Source of the DNA: Caldilineaceae bacterium
GTDB taxonomy: Bacteria; Chloroflexota; Anaerolineae; Caldilineales; Caldilineaceae
Direction: 5' to 3'
Assembly: GCA_019637695.1 (NCBI GenBank)
Contig: JAHBVG010000021.1
Span: forward strand, 23,484 to 87,483
DNA length: 64,000 nucleotides
Position numbers and translations under genes: made by a program. The notes under the pieces are model-generated. The model searched no databases and was not told where the DNA came from. It worked only from the letters and a program-made list of their open reading frames with translations. This document shows positions 50,265-59,915 of the stretch, piece after piece; the stretch's first letter is position 1, and each line of letters opens with the position of its first letter.

Positions 50265-51920
50265 TCACCAATCCCCAATCCCTATCTTGCTCATGCGCAC
50301 AACCGCGTCGCCGATCTTGTGGAACTCCACGTGGGGATTGCGGTCGATGCACTGGTTCATCTGCCATTCTGAGGCGAAGAGGACAACGCGCTGCCCCCGT
50401 TGATCGCGCAGGCGCAGGCTCTGCGACGGCCAGGTGACAGCCTCGATGGCGTCCTCGTCGCCCAGGATCCAGCGAGCGGAGGTGTATTCGACCGGCTGCA
50501 CCATTGTTTCGACGTTGTACTCGGCGGCCAGCCGCGAGACCACTACATCGAATTGGAGTACCCCCACCGCCGCCAGGATCGGTTCCCGGCGCAGACCGTC
50601 GGGGTCGTAGAAGACCTGGATGACGCCCTCTTCTTGAAGCTGCTCGATGCCCTTGTTGAACTGTTTGTATTTGTCGAGTTGCAGATTGCGCAGCACGCCG
50701 AAATGCTCCGGTTGAAAGGGCGGGATGGGCGCGAACTGGCGCGGCGATCCTGTGCAGACGGTGTCGCCAATCGAAAAGACGCCGGGGTTGCTCAGCCCGA
50801 TGACATCGCCGGGGAAGGCTTCGGCAACGGTTTCGCGTTCCTGGGCGAAGAGCCGGTGCGGGCGACTCATGCGGATGGTGCGCCCCAGCCGGGGATGGTA
50901 GACGGCCATATCCTTTTCAAAGCGGCCCGAACAGACGCGCAGAAAGGCCATGCGATCCCGGTGTTTGGGATCCATGTTGGCCTGAATTTTGAAAACAAAA
51001 CCCGAAAACTCCTCCTCAGCGGGGTGGACAGCGCCGGCGCTGCTCATACGCGTCTGCGGCGGCGGGGCAAGTTCGGCCAGCGCGTCGAGGAAGGTCTCGA
51101 TGCCGAAGTTGTTGAGCGCGCTGCCAAAGTAGATCGGCGTCAGCTCCCCGGCCAAAAAGGCGTCGCGGTCGAAGGTGGAGCCAGCCATTTGCAGCAATTC
51201 CACATCCTCGCGCAGCTTGTCGCAGGCATGTTGCCCCAGCAGATCGGCCAGCCTGGGATCGTCGAGATCGGCGACGGTGACCGGCGCGCGATGCTTGCCG
51301 TGGACAGTTCGCTCAAAGCGCATGACCTGGCATCCTTCCAGATCGTAGACGCCTTGAAAGTCGGGTCCGTTGCCGATGGGCCAGTTCATGGGCGCGGCCT
51401 GAATTTGCAACACATTTTCGATCTCGTCCAGAAGTTCCAGCGGATCGCGGCCCGGTTGATCGAGCTTGTTGATGAAGGTCAGGATCGGCAAATTTTGGCG
51501 GCGGCAGACCTCAAAGAGCTTTTTGGTCTGCGCTTCGATGCCCTTGGCGCTGTCGAGTACCATGATCGCGCTGTCCACCGCCATGAGCGTGCGATAGGTA
51601 TCCTCGCTGAAATCCTGGTGGCCGGGAGTGTCGAGCAGGTTGAAGAGGCAACCCTGGTATTGGAACTGCAACACCGTTGAGGTGATGGAGATGCCGCGCT
51701 CCTGCTCAATCGCCATCCAATCGGAGACAACGGCGCGCTGATTCTTGCGGGCGCGCACGGCGCCGGCCTGGTCGATGGCGCCGACGTAGAGCAGCACCTT
51801 TTCGGTCAGCGTTGTCTTCCCCGCGTCGGGGTGGGAAATAATCGCAAAGGTACGCCGCCTCGCCACCTCGCGTTCGATTTGGTCATTCGTCACAGCAGAA
51901 AGAAGTTGCGTCAAAGTCAT
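50265..51920 (-). CDS. prfC: Peptide chain release factor 3
   Basis: This 551-aa translational GTPase recycles RF1/RF2 from the ribosome. The G motifs are SHPDAGKTT (29-37), RGIS in ERGISITSTV, DTPGHQDF and NKLDQPGRDP. The RF3-specific pattern FAIISHPDAGKTTLTEKVLL, with QRAVVSDWMAIEQERGISIT, separates it from EF-G and TypA. The last residues (IGIGDW) are encoded by the GGGATTGGTGATTGG-type word found in nearby repeats, so the C-terminus may have been altered by a repeat. The SDR gene starts 26 bp after the stop. Confidence 0.95.
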   Translation of the reverse strand: MTLTQLLSAVTNDQIEREVARRRTFAIISHPDAGKTTLTEKVLLYVGAIDQAGAVRARKNQRAVVSDWMAIEQERGISITSTVLQFQYQGCLFNLLDTPGHQDFSEDTYRTLMAVDSAIMVLDSAKGIEAQTKKLFEVCRRQNLPILTFINKLDQPGRDPLELLDEIENVLQIQAAPMNWPIGNGPDFQGVYDLEGCQVMRFERTVHGKHRAPVTVADLDDPRLADLLGQHACDKLREDVELLQMAGSTFDRDAFLAGELTPIYFGSALNNFGIETFLDALAELAPPPQTRMSSAGAVHPAEEEFSGFVFKIQANMDPKHRDRMAFLRVCSGRFEKDMAVYHPRLGRTIRMSRPHRLFAQERETVAEAFPGDVIGLSNPGVFSIGDTVCTGSPRQFAPIPPFQPEHFGVLRNLQLDKYKQFNKGIEQLQEEGVIQVFYDPDGLRREPILAAVGVLQFDVVVSRLAAEYNVETMVQPVEYTSARWILGDEDAIEAVTWPSQSLRLRDQRGQRVVLFASEWQMNQCIDRNPHVEFHKIGDAVVRMSKIGIGDW

Positions 51921-51951
51921 TTATCCTATCCCACATATACGGAACCAAAAA

Positions 51952-52024
51952 CTGTAAACACGGATCAAAACCAACACAGATCTGCGCGAGACGTATCCGT
52001 GTTTGTTTTGATCCGTGTTCACAA
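51952..52024. repeat. Inverted repeat with AACACGGATCAAAAC arms
   Basis: AACACGGATCAAAAC (from about 51957) pairs with GTTTTGATCCGTGTT (about 52004-52019); ACACAGAT and ATCCGTGT make inner arms. It lies between prfC and the PHP gene. A transcript hairpin is likely; no T-run follows. Confidence 0.6.
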
Positions 52025-52117
52025 GCGCTAATTACAGTGAAACCACGCCACATTATAGAAAATTTACCACGTGGAACCAAACTGTGGGGGTAGTGATCGG
52101 CGATTGGAGATTAGTTA

Positions 52118-53023
52118 TCATACAAGCCAGATCGGGTTGGACCACGCCTGCCGCCCGTGGACATCCCTGATGGTGATACGGCAATAGGGGCTGCTGAACC
52201 CCTCAAGATTGAAGGTCGCTTCCATGATTCCGTTGCCATCAGTGCGGCGAGTGCGGCTACAAAGCCCGGTCATCCAGATACGATGGGCCGGTGTGCAGCG
52301 GACGGTGATAGAATTGCCCGGATCGATCTCGATGTCGTGAATGCGGGGACCGGTGCTGGCATAGTAATGACCAGCCTTAAGCGCAGTCAGCAGCGCATCC
52401 GGGTCGAGCGACTCGCTCTTGACCCAGACCCAGCCACGGCCAAAATCCTGAGAGCCAGCATTGTTGTGGAAATCGTCAGCGGCGCAGGCGGTGTAGTATT
52501 TGCCTCGCCCCAGTAAAATGTCGGCGATGTGCCAGCTTTCCCCTCGATCATTATGATCGCAGGCAATGCCGTTGAAGACCTCTATGGCGTGGATCTTGCC
52601 CAGCGAGAGGATATCAGCCTCGGTCAACGTATACCAGTTGGGATGGGCCGCCGCCACGAACGCGCCTGCAGCCAGCGCCCGCGCTGCCACCTGTGGTCCA
52701 GTTTCACCTTCGGGATAGGGGGCAAAATCGAGCGGCAACCCCACAGCGAGGATGTGCCAGAGTTCGCCCAACTCGGTGCGCCCGGTGTGCAGCTCCGCGC
52801 CGAGGATGGTGGTAAAATCCGCCATGCGATAGGGCCGCGTATCCACCAGCGGGAAGTTGTACCGTTCCATAAAATGATCGGTCAACGCCAGAAAGTCATA
52901 ACCCTCGCGGCGGTAAAGTTCGCAGACCGCTTCTGGCGTCATGCGTCCATCGGAGAGGGTGGAATGGGCGTGGAGATTGCCCCGCCAAAAGCGTCCGGGT
53001 TTGTCGAAGGGAAGGGTATTCAT
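52118..53023 (-). CDS. PHP-domain metallohydrolase (CehA/McbA-type)
   Basis: This 301-aa protein of the PHP superfamily starts with the metal-ligand motif GNLHAHSTLSDG (His18, His20), followed by YDFLALTDHF, AELHTG and FVAAAHPNWYTL. A late ACAADDFHNN and a strand carrying YYASTGPRIHDIEI fit CehA/McbA-like esterases/phosphoesterases. The C-terminal 70 residues look like a short beta-sandwich. No substrate is apparent; it stands alone between two repeats. No signal peptide is visible. Confidence 0.88.
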   Translation of the reverse strand: MNTLPFDKPGRFWRGNLHAHSTLSDGRMTPEAVCELYRREGYDFLALTDHFMERYNFPLVDTRPYRMADFTTILGAELHTGRTELGELWHILAVGLPLDFAPYPEGETGPQVAARALAAGAFVAAAHPNWYTLTEADILSLGKIHAIEVFNGIACDHNDRGESWHIADILLGRGKYYTACAADDFHNNAGSQDFGRGWVWVKSESLDPDALLTALKAGHYYASTGPRIHDIEIDPGNSITVRCTPAHRIWMTGLCSRTRRTDGNGIMEATFNLEGFSSPYCRITIRDVHGRQAWSNPIWLV

Positions 53024-53074
53024 CTTGAATTCATATGCCTTTGTGGAGTTTGATTCGTCGGTTCTGTCAGGAAT

Positions 53075-54277
53075 TCACCGCAAAGTTAGCGTCCCCCAGG
53101 AACTGGGCGTACTCCACTGCCGGCCGGGGACGTTGGAAAGCAGCAGGTATTGAATGCGCACTGAGCCGGGTACGTCGTTGTCGTTGACGCTGAGAGCGGC
53201 GCCCATCGTGAAGTCGCTGTGAGGCGCTACGTTGATGTCGCTCCAGGGAATGGAAAACTCCAGGTTGTAGCCGCTTTCGGTGCGGCGGACGGCGACACGG
53301 GCCAGCGTGCCCGGCGCATCGGTCAGCCGTCCCTCTGGCGTCCCTTGGAAGCGGTAGGCGGCGGGCGGCAGATCGTTGAGATTGCCGGGCGAGATTATAT
53401 ATTGGAAATCGCGGCGGGTGACCACATCCCCACGATTGGCGATGTCAGTAGCCAGCTCAATCTCCAGACTATCACCAAAGTAGGCAAACTGTGGAATATT
53501 CTCCTGCACGATAATATCATCGGTGACGGCGACGCCAAAGTAGAGCGCGTCGTCATCCCAACCCAACCACCAGACCGCTTCTACATCCATCGAGCCATCC
53601 CATTCGGGTCGTTGTTCCACAATAAATGGGCTGAGATAGCCTTGCAATCCCGTCCATTCCTCTAAATTGCCGTCGATCACAGGCGGGCTGGCAAGGCGCA
53701 TTGCTTCCACATTTTCAGTGGCGATGGGCGGCTGAACGACGGGCGCGGGGGTTGGCGTAGGCGGCGCGGTTTCCTCGGTTGGCGTCGCCTCCGGTTCGGG
53801 TGTTTCCTCAACCGTTGGGATCGGCGTGGGCGCCTCTTCGCCAGGACGCCCCACCTGGAAGGTCGCGCCGGCGGTGATGCTCTCATTCGATCCGCGGGCC
53901 ACCAGCCGCACAGGACCAGGTTGCAGCCAGCGCTCGCTCAACGGCCAGGTGAAGCCGGTGTTCAAATTGCCGTTGGCGTCGCTGTTGCTCGCCGCCATGA
54001 ATCCGCTGCGCCCGGCTTCATCCTCTAAATAGACCATGATCAACTGGTTGGCGGGCCAACCGCTGCCGCGGATCTCTACATATTGACCAGCCCAGCCGCC
54101 CGCCGGGTTCACGTTCAGCGTAGGTCCGGCCTGCTCCACCTGGCTGGGCGGACGTCCGCCGATGGGTTGTCCCGGCTGCGCGCTGCAAGCGCCCGCCAGC
54201 AAGAGGATCACCCATCCCAAAATGGAGAAATGCAGAATGCGAAATGTATAAAAAGCAGGTCGAATGTTGTGTTCCAT
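53075..54277 (-). CDS. Lipoprotein with CBM9-like carbohydrate-binding domain
   Basis: This 400-aa exported protein has a signal and lipobox near LLAGACSAQ. Residues about 50-150 look like a beta-sandwich of the Ig/IPT type (LNVNPAGGWAGQYVEIRGSG, then ANGNLNTGFTWPL). A Pro/Thr-rich linker follows (TPIPTVEETPEPEATP). Residues about 205-400 are CBM9/DUF1083-like (ASPPVIDGNLEEW, WLGWDDDALYFGVAVTDDII, FGDSLEIELATD, YNLEFSIPWSDIN, MGAALSVNDND). The family binds sugars, but no catalytic domain is present. A surface carbohydrate sensor or binder is inferred. Confidence 0.8.
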   Translation of the reverse strand: MEHNIRPAFYTFRILHFSILGWVILLLAGACSAQPGQPIGGRPPSQVEQAGPTLNVNPAGGWAGQYVEIRGSGWPANQLIMVYLEDEAGRSGFMAASNSDANGNLNTGFTWPLSERWLQPGPVRLVARGSNESITAGATFQVGRPGEEAPTPIPTVEETPEPEATPTEETAPPTPTPAPVVQPPIATENVEAMRLASPPVIDGNLEEWTGLQGYLSPFIVEQRPEWDGSMDVEAVWWLGWDDDALYFGVAVTDDIIVQENIPQFAYFGDSLEIELATDIANRGDVVTRRDFQYIISPGNLNDLPPAAYRFQGTPEGRLTDAPGTLARVAVRRTESGYNLEFSIPWSDINVAPHSDFTMGAALSVNDNDVPGSVRIQYLLLSNVPGRQWSTPSSWGTLTLR

Positions 54278-54397
54278 TGTCCTGTACTTTCGTGGGTAGT
54301 ATGAGTCGTTGCAGACATTATAAAAAGAGGATCGTAATCACGGCTGCAAGTTCCTCTACAATAGAGGGAGCCGAAGGATAGAATTGAAGATACAAAT

Positions 54398-54471
54398 AGG
54401 ACTTACGCAGTTGAAGCAGACCTGCCAGGTTTTCTGAAACCTGGCAGGTCTGCTTCAACTGCGTAAGTCCT
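54398..54471. repeat. Perfect 35-bp palindrome (MITE remnant?)
   Basis: The left arm 54398-54432 and right arm 54437-54471 are exact reverse complements with loop TCTG. It begins AGGACTTACGCAGTTG and has the CCTGCCAGGTTT core also seen at 3448-3473. The sides ATACAAAT and ATAGAATT match in 6 of 8, a possible decayed duplication. Confidence 0.8.
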
Positions 54472-54490
54472 GATAGAATTAAATTGTGAA

Positions 54491-54519
54491 TTGACTTGCG
54501 GTGATGCGACGAGTAAGCT
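54491..54519 (+). promoter_or_regulatory. Possible promoter of sucA
   Basis: TTGACT (54491-54496), 17 nt, TAAGCT (54514-54519). The -10 is a weak match. The ATG is at 54570. Confidence 0.35.
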
Positions 54520-54569
54520 ATTACCCTGCAAGAACGACATTTGATCCTTAGTTTCGTCAGGCGACTCCT

Positions 54570-57416
54570 ATGGCAAGCGATCTAACCCAGGCCAATTTAC
54601 TTTCGCTCTTTCACGGACCCAACGCCGGGTATGTGCAGGAGCTTTACGAACGCTATCAACAAGATCCCCAATCGGTGGATGCGTCGGCGCGGGCGCTCTT
54701 TGCCCAGTGGTCGCCGGTGACAACACCGGTCAACGGCACAACGGCAGCGACCACGGCAGATAGTCCTGCGTTTGATAAGATCGGCGGTGCAGTAAACCTG
54801 GCCCAGGCCATCCGCGAATACGGACACCTTGCCGCCCAACTTGATCCGCTGGGCAGCCCGCCACCCGGCGATCCGGCCCTGGACCCGGCGACCCACGGCG
54901 TCAGCGACGAGGATCTGCGCGGGTTGCCTGCGTCGCTTGTGGGCGGTCCTGTGGTGGAGCAATCCGCCAACGCCCATGAGGCGATCCAAAAACTGCGCGC
55001 CGTCTATTCCGGCGCCACTGGCTACGACTATGACCATCTGCGCCTGCCCGAAGAACGCGAATGGCTACGCCACGCCGCCGAATCGAGACGGTTCCGTCCG
55101 CCCACTACGCCCATCAGCGAGACCGGAATTTTGGAGCGGCTGACCCAGGTGGAAGTCTTTGAGCATTTCCTCAACCGCACCTACCCCGGCAAGACCCGCT
55201 TTTCAATTGAGGGGCTGGATGTGATGGTTCCCATGCTCGATGAGATTGTGGACGCAGCGGTAGAGCAGCACATCCATTGGGTGTTGCTGGGGATGGCCCA
55301 TCGTGGGCGGCTCAACGTGCTGGCCCATGTCCTCAACAAACCCTATGCGCAAATGTTGGCGGAGTTTAAAGACCCGGTGAGCAGCCACACCTTCACCACC
55401 AACGACTATCTTGGCTATACGGGAGACGTAAAGTATCACGCTGGCGCCAATCGGGGCGTCCCTGGCGATAATGCCCCCGATGTTCAGATCAGTATGGCCC
55501 CCAATCCTAGCCATCTGGAGCATGTCAACCCGGTAGTGGAGGGGATGGCTCGCGCGGCCGGCACCTATGTGGAAGAACGGGGCGCGCCCCGTTTCGATCA
55601 CATCGTTTCGCTGCCCGTACTCATCCACGGCGACGCCGCCTTCCCCGGCCAGGGCGTTGTGGCCGAGACGCTCAATCTCTCGCGATTGGATGGCTACCGC
55701 ACCGGCGGCACGATCCATATTATCGCCAATAACCAACTGGGCTTCACCACCGATCCCCACGATGTGCGCAGTACACTCTATGCCAGCGATCTGGCCAAGG
55801 GATTCAAGATCCCAATTGTGCATGTCAACGCCGACGACCCGGTAGCCTGTATCGAGGCGGCGCGGCTGGCCGCAGCTTACCGTCACCGCTTCCAAAAGGA
55901 CTTTTTGATCGACCTCATCGGCTATCGACGCTACGGTCACAACGAGGGCGATGAACCCCGCTTCACCCAACCGGTCCTTTATCGCATTATCGAACAGCAC
56001 CCGACTGTGCGCGAACTCTGGGCCGATCATCTTGTGGATCGGGGAAGTGTCGACGCAGCTCTGCCGCAGCAGCTTTACGACGCGGAAATGGATGGACTGC
56101 AATCGACCTACGACCGCCTTGTGGCCGAAGAAGCGCTGCTCGAACCGGATCTGGCGCCGCCGCCGTCGGGCGCAGCGCGCAACATTGCCACCACGGTGGA
56201 TGCCGATCATCTGCGCGAGATCAACCGGGCGCTGTTGGCGACGCCGGAAGGGTTCACCATCCATCCGCGGCTGCAACGCATCTTGAGCCGTCGTCACAAC
56301 GCGCTCGACAATGCGGACGAGGCGAACATTGATTGGTCTATGGCCGAGGGGTTGGCGTTGGCGTCGATCCTGGCCGACGGCATCGCCATTCGCCTCACCG
56401 GCGAAGATGTGGAGCGAGGGACCTTCAGCCACCGCCACGCTGTCCTCAACGACGCCGAGACAGGCGAGCAATATCTGCCGCTGCAATCGATCCCCCAGGC
56501 CAGGGCGGCCTTTGAGATCCACAACAGCCCGCTCAGCGAAGTGGCGACGATTGGCTTCGAGTATGGTTACAACATCCAGGCCCCAGAACGACTGGTGATC
56601 TGGGAAGCGCAATACGGCGACTTTATCAACGTGGCCCAGGCGATGATCGATCAGTTTTTGGTCAGCGGGCGCGCCAAATGGGGACAGACGCCCTCGCTGG
56701 TCCTCTTACTGCCCCACGCCTACGAGGGCGCCGGGCCGGACCATTCGAGCGGACGGCTGGAGCGTTTCTTGCAGCTTGCCGCCGAAACAAACATGCGCAT
56801 TGCCTACCCAACCACGGCGGCTCAGTATTTTCATCTGCTGCGACGACAGGCGTTGCTGCTGAAGACCGATCCGCTGCCGCTGGTGGTGATGACGCCCAAG
56901 AGTCTGCTGCGCCAACGTCTCACCGCGTCCTCGCTCACCGAATTCACCAAAGGACGCTGGCAGCCAGTGATCGATGACGCCGAAGCCGACGCCCGCGCCG
57001 ACGCCGTCACCCGGCTGATCCTGTGTAGCGGCAAGGTCTATGTGGATCTAGTGAGCAGTGCGCAACGGTCCGAGCATCCCGAAATCGCCATTGTGCGCGT
57101 CGAACAGCTTTATCCCTTCCCTGCGGCGGAGATCGAGGCGATCCTTGAACAGTACCCAAACGTGAGCGAAACTCTCTGGCTCCAAGAGGAACCCGAAAAC
57201 ATGGGCGCCTGGGAATTTGTGCTGCCGCGCCTGCTCAAATTGCTGGCGGAGCGCTGCCCACTCCATTACGTCGGGCGTCCGCGCCGCGCCAGCCCGGCGG
57301 AAGGGTCCACAACCTGGCACAATGTCAACCAGGCAGCGCTCATCGAGCAGGCTTTTACGGCACTCATGCTCGATGTTGGCGCGTCTGCACCGAGGCCAGA
57401 TGCGGAGATTTCCTGA
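54570..57416 (+). CDS. sucA: 2-oxoglutarate dehydrogenase E1 component
   Basis: This 948-aa ThDP enzyme decarboxylates 2-oxoglutarate in the TCA cycle. The N-terminal docking segment (NAGYVQELYERYQQDPQSVD) is present. The ThDP domain has ILLGMAHRGRLNVLAHVLNK and the GHNEGDEPRFTQPVLY segment, with GDAAFPGQGVVAETLNLS. The C-terminal transketolase-like half ends LEQYPNVSETLWLQEEPENM, then GAWEFVLPRL. The length is usual. It is followed by the E2 gene after 173 bp without a detectable terminator. E3 is not in the window. Confidence 0.96.
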   Translation: MASDLTQANLLSLFHGPNAGYVQELYERYQQDPQSVDASARALFAQWSPVTTPVNGTTAATTADSPAFDKIGGAVNLAQAIREYGHLAAQLDPLGSPPPGDPALDPATHGVSDEDLRGLPASLVGGPVVEQSANAHEAIQKLRAVYSGATGYDYDHLRLPEEREWLRHAAESRRFRPPTTPISETGILERLTQVEVFEHFLNRTYPGKTRFSIEGLDVMVPMLDEIVDAAVEQHIHWVLLGMAHRGRLNVLAHVLNKPYAQMLAEFKDPVSSHTFTTNDYLGYTGDVKYHAGANRGVPGDNAPDVQISMAPNPSHLEHVNPVVEGMARAAGTYVEERGAPRFDHIVSLPVLIHGDAAFPGQGVVAETLNLSRLDGYRTGGTIHIIANNQLGFTTDPHDVRSTLYASDLAKGFKIPIVHVNADDPVACIEAARLAAAYRHRFQKDFLIDLIGYRRYGHNEGDEPRFTQPVLYRIIEQHPTVRELWADHLVDRGSVDAALPQQLYDAEMDGLQSTYDRLVAEEALLEPDLAPPPSGAARNIATTVDADHLREINRALLATPEGFTIHPRLQRILSRRHNALDNADEANIDWSMAEGLALASILADGIAIRLTGEDVERGTFSHRHAVLNDAETGEQYLPLQSIPQARAAFEIHNSPLSEVATIGFEYGYNIQAPERLVIWEAQYGDFINVAQAMIDQFLVSGRAKWGQTPSLVLLLPHAYEGAGPDHSSGRLERFLQLAAETNMRIAYPTTAAQYFHLLRRQALLLKTDPLPLVVMTPKSLLRQRLTASSLTEFTKGRWQPVIDDAEADARADAVTRLILCSGKVYVDLVSSAQRSEHPEIAIVRVEQLYPFPAAEIEAILEQYPNVSETLWLQEEPENMGAWEFVLPRLLKLLAERCPLHYVGRPRRASPAEGSTTWHNVNQAALIEQAFTALMLDVGASAPRPDAEIS

Positions 57417-57589
57417 GCGGGGAGAGAAGAAGGGATTGAGAAATTGGGCGATTGGGGGAGTGGTTTGGCTGTCGAATCCTGAAAATCCTGGCAATCCGTG
57501 TTGTTAACCCTGCGTCTCTGCATCTCTGCACCTCTGCGTTAAATTTGATCAATAGATATACATCTTCCTATATCAGATGGAGATCATCT

Positions 57590-58855
57590 ATGGCTGTAGA
57601 AATTAAAGTGCCCGAATTGGGGGAATCGGTGGTGGAAGCGACGGTGGCGCGCTGGCTGGTCAAGGCAGGGGATGTGGTCAAGGCCGGGGACGCCGTGGTG
57701 GCGCTGGAGACCGACAAGGTAGATCTGGAGGTCCCCGCGACGACGGATGGCGTGCTGGCGTCGATTGTAGCCGAGGAAGGACAAGACGTGCAGATCGGCG
57801 ACGTGTTGGGGACCATCAACACGGCAGCCAGCGCCGGCGAGGAAGCGCAGCCTGCGGGCGACCGCGGACGACGGACGAGCGACGAACGGGAAGCACAGCC
57901 TGCGACGGAGAAATCAGAGACGCCCGCCGCGTCGGAGCGCGTCACGCCGGTGGCGAAACGCATGGCGCAGGACGAAGGCGTCGATCTGGCTGGGGTCAGC
58001 GGCAGCGGCGCGGGCGGTCGCGTCACCAAAGAGGATGTGGTGCGCCATTTGCGCGGCCGCGAGGATGAACCCGTTCAACCCGCTGTGCAAATGGCGCAGC
58101 CGCAGATGTCCGCCTTCCCTGCGGCCGCGCAAGCCATCTTCGCACGGCCCAACGCCGAGCGCGAAACACGGGTGAAGTTGTCCCGACGTCGGCGTACTAT
58201 TGCGGCGCGGTTGGTGGAAGCGCAACAGACCGCGGCCATGCTCACCACCTTCAACGAGATCGACATGTCCGCGGTGATGGATCTGCGTCAGCGTCGTCGC
58301 CAATCCTTTGAGGAGCAGTTCGGCGTGCGGCTGGGCTTCATGTCCTTTTTCACCAAAGCTGTGATCGGCGCGCTCAAAGCCTTCCCGCAGATCAACGCTG
58401 AGATTGAGGGCGACGAAATGATCCTCAAGCATTATTACGACATTGGCATTGCCGTCGGCGCAGAAGAGGGGTTGGTGGTTCCCGTGCTGCGCGACGCCGA
58501 CCGCATGTCCTTTGCCGAGATCGAAGCGAAGATCCGCGAGTTGGGCAAAAAGAGCCAGGAAGGTGCGCTCTCCCTCAACGATTTGCAAGGGGGGAGTTTT
58601 ACCATCACCAATGGCGGCGTCTTCGGCTCGCTGCTCAGCACCCCGATCCTCAACCCGCCGCAGGTTGGGATCTTGGGCCTGCACAAAATCGAAGAACGCG
58701 CCGTCGTCGTCGCAGGCGAAATTGTCATTCGCCCGATGATGTACGTCGCCCTCAGTTATGATCACCGTATTGTCGATGGTCGCGAGGCCGTGCAGTTCCT
58801 CGTCAAGGTCAAGGATCTGATTGAGGATCCGGAGCGGATGTTGTTGGAAGGTTGA
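57590..58855 (+). CDS. sucB: 2-oxoglutarate dehydrogenase E2, dihydrolipoamide succinyltransferase
   Basis: This 421-aa E2 starts at ATG 57590 (MAVEIKVPELGESVVEATVA) behind GGAG; an upstream in-phase start is within a word-repeat region and is not used. The lipoyl domain has the acceptor Lys43 in LETDKVDLEVPA. A Pro/Ala-rich linker follows, then the E1/E3-binding domain (RVTPVAKRMAQDEGVDLAGV, GAGGRVTKEDVVRHL, about 118-155), and the catalytic domain ends with SYDHRIVDGREAVQFLVKVK. FEEQFGVRLGFMSFFTKAV is typical of SucB-type cores. E1 is directly upstream, so a shared operon is likely. Confidence 0.95.
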   Translation: MAVEIKVPELGESVVEATVARWLVKAGDVVKAGDAVVALETDKVDLEVPATTDGVLASIVAEEGQDVQIGDVLGTINTAASAGEEAQPAGDRGRRTSDEREAQPATEKSETPAASERVTPVAKRMAQDEGVDLAGVSGSGAGGRVTKEDVVRHLRGREDEPVQPAVQMAQPQMSAFPAAAQAIFARPNAERETRVKLSRRRRTIAARLVEAQQTAAMLTTFNEIDMSAVMDLRQRRRQSFEEQFGVRLGFMSFFTKAVIGALKAFPQINAEIEGDEMILKHYYDIGIAVGAEEGLVVPVLRDADRMSFAEIEAKIRELGKKSQEGALSLNDLQGGSFTITNGGVFGSLLSTPILNPPQVGILGLHKIEERAVVVAGEIVIRPMMYVALSYDHRIVDGREAVQFLVKVKDLIEDPERMLLEG

Positions 58856-58861
58856 ATTTTA

Positions 58862-59021
58862 GGGAATTGGTGATTGGTGACTGGTGATAAGGGATCGTAT
58901 TGAGTTTCTGAAATCTCCTAATCGCACCGACTGCGGCGCTTGGAAATCCCTTGTTGACAGCGATTGAGCGATTAGGATCTCTACACGATCCCCTATCATC
59001 AATCCCTTATCACCAATCCCC
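58862..59021. repeat. 160-bp palindromic spacer with GGTGATTGG words
   Basis: The arms GGGAATTGGTGATTGGTGAC and ATCACCAATCCCC pair. The centre has GAGTTTCTGAAATCTCCTAATCGC at 58902-58925, identical in reverse complement to 26592-26615, and later AGCGATTAGGA. It lies between sucB and hslO. Confidence 0.6.
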
Positions 59022-59041
59022 TTCTGCAAAGAGAGGTAACT

Positions 59042-59911
59042 GTGACTGATACACTCGTTCGTATTTTAGGAAAAGAGGCAGGGGTGCGTGGGATCGCCTG
59101 CGTCACCACGGATTTGGTACGCGAGGCGGCGGGCCGACATGGCACGTCCCCGGCCGCGACAGCGGCGCTGGGATATGGGCTGACCGGGGCTGTCCTCTTG
59201 GGGGCGCTGCTCAAGGTGCAGCACCGCGTGGCGCTCAAGATCGCGGGCGGCGGTCCGCTGCAAAAGATGATCACCGAGTCGGACAGCTATGGCAATGTGC
59301 GCGGGTATGTCAACGTGCCCAATGTGCCTGCGGCGCGGACCATCGAGCCGGACGTGGTGGCCGAGACGATTGGACGCAACGGCAACCTGACAGTTGTCAA
59401 GGATATGCGTTTGAAAAATCTCTACGAGAGTACCGTGCCCCTTCAAACGGGCTATTTGGACGCGGATCTGACTTACTATCTCAACCAATCCGAGCAGACG
59501 CCTTCGGTGGTGGAGATTGGGGTCAAAGTCGATGAGTCTGGAGAGGTGTTAGCAGCAGGTGGGCTACTTTTGCAGACGCTGCCTGGCGAGGAGATCAGTG
59601 CGCTGGAGCAGTTGAGCGAGCGCTTGGACGATCTACCGCCCTTGGGGGATCTTCTGGCGGAAGGGCGCACGCCCCAGGATCTGCTGGCGACGATCTTCGG
59701 TGGGGTTGATTTCGAGTGGCTGGAGGAGCGTCCGCTGCACTTTGCCTGTGGATGCAGCCGTGACCGCTCGTTGCAGGCGCTCCAACTCCTCAGCCGCGAA
59801 GATCTCGAAGCGCTCATCGAAGAAGGTGAGGCCGTTGTCGATTGTCACTTCTGCCATGAGCGCTACGTCTTTGGGAGCGAGGAATTACAGCGGTTGTTGG
59901 TCAGACAGTAA
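59042..59911 (+). CDS. hslO: Redox-regulated chaperone Hsp33
   Basis: This 289-aa chaperone becomes active on oxidation. The zinc/disulfide centre is present as CGC (Cys236, Cys238) and CHFC (Cys268, Cys271). The N-terminal part (TAALGYGLTGAVLLGALLKV, then IAGGGPLQKMITESDSYGNV and RGYVN) is the Hsp33 substrate-binding domain. GTG at 59042 is the start, with GAGAGG 5 nt upstream. It is followed by a hairpin and is convergent with the MoaD-like gene. Confidence 0.95.
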   Translation: MTDTLVRILGKEAGVRGIACVTTDLVREAAGRHGTSPAATAALGYGLTGAVLLGALLKVQHRVALKIAGGGPLQKMITESDSYGNVRGYVNVPNVPAARTIEPDVVAETIGRNGNLTVVKDMRLKNLYESTVPLQTGYLDADLTYYLNQSEQTPSVVEIGVKVDESGEVLAAGGLLLQTLPGEEISALEQLSERLDDLPPLGDLLAEGRTPQDLLATIFGGVDFEWLEERPLHFACGCSRDRSLQALQLLSREDLEALIEEGEAVVDCHFCHERYVFGSEELQRLLVRQ

Positions 59912-59915
59912 AGAA

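Noticed and set aside
50400..51680. 426-aa plus-strand frame opposite prfC
   Set aside because: Shadow of a complete release factor gene.
55203..56612. 469-aa minus-strand frame opposite sucA
   Set aside because: It lies within a complete E1 gene and has no recognisable motif.
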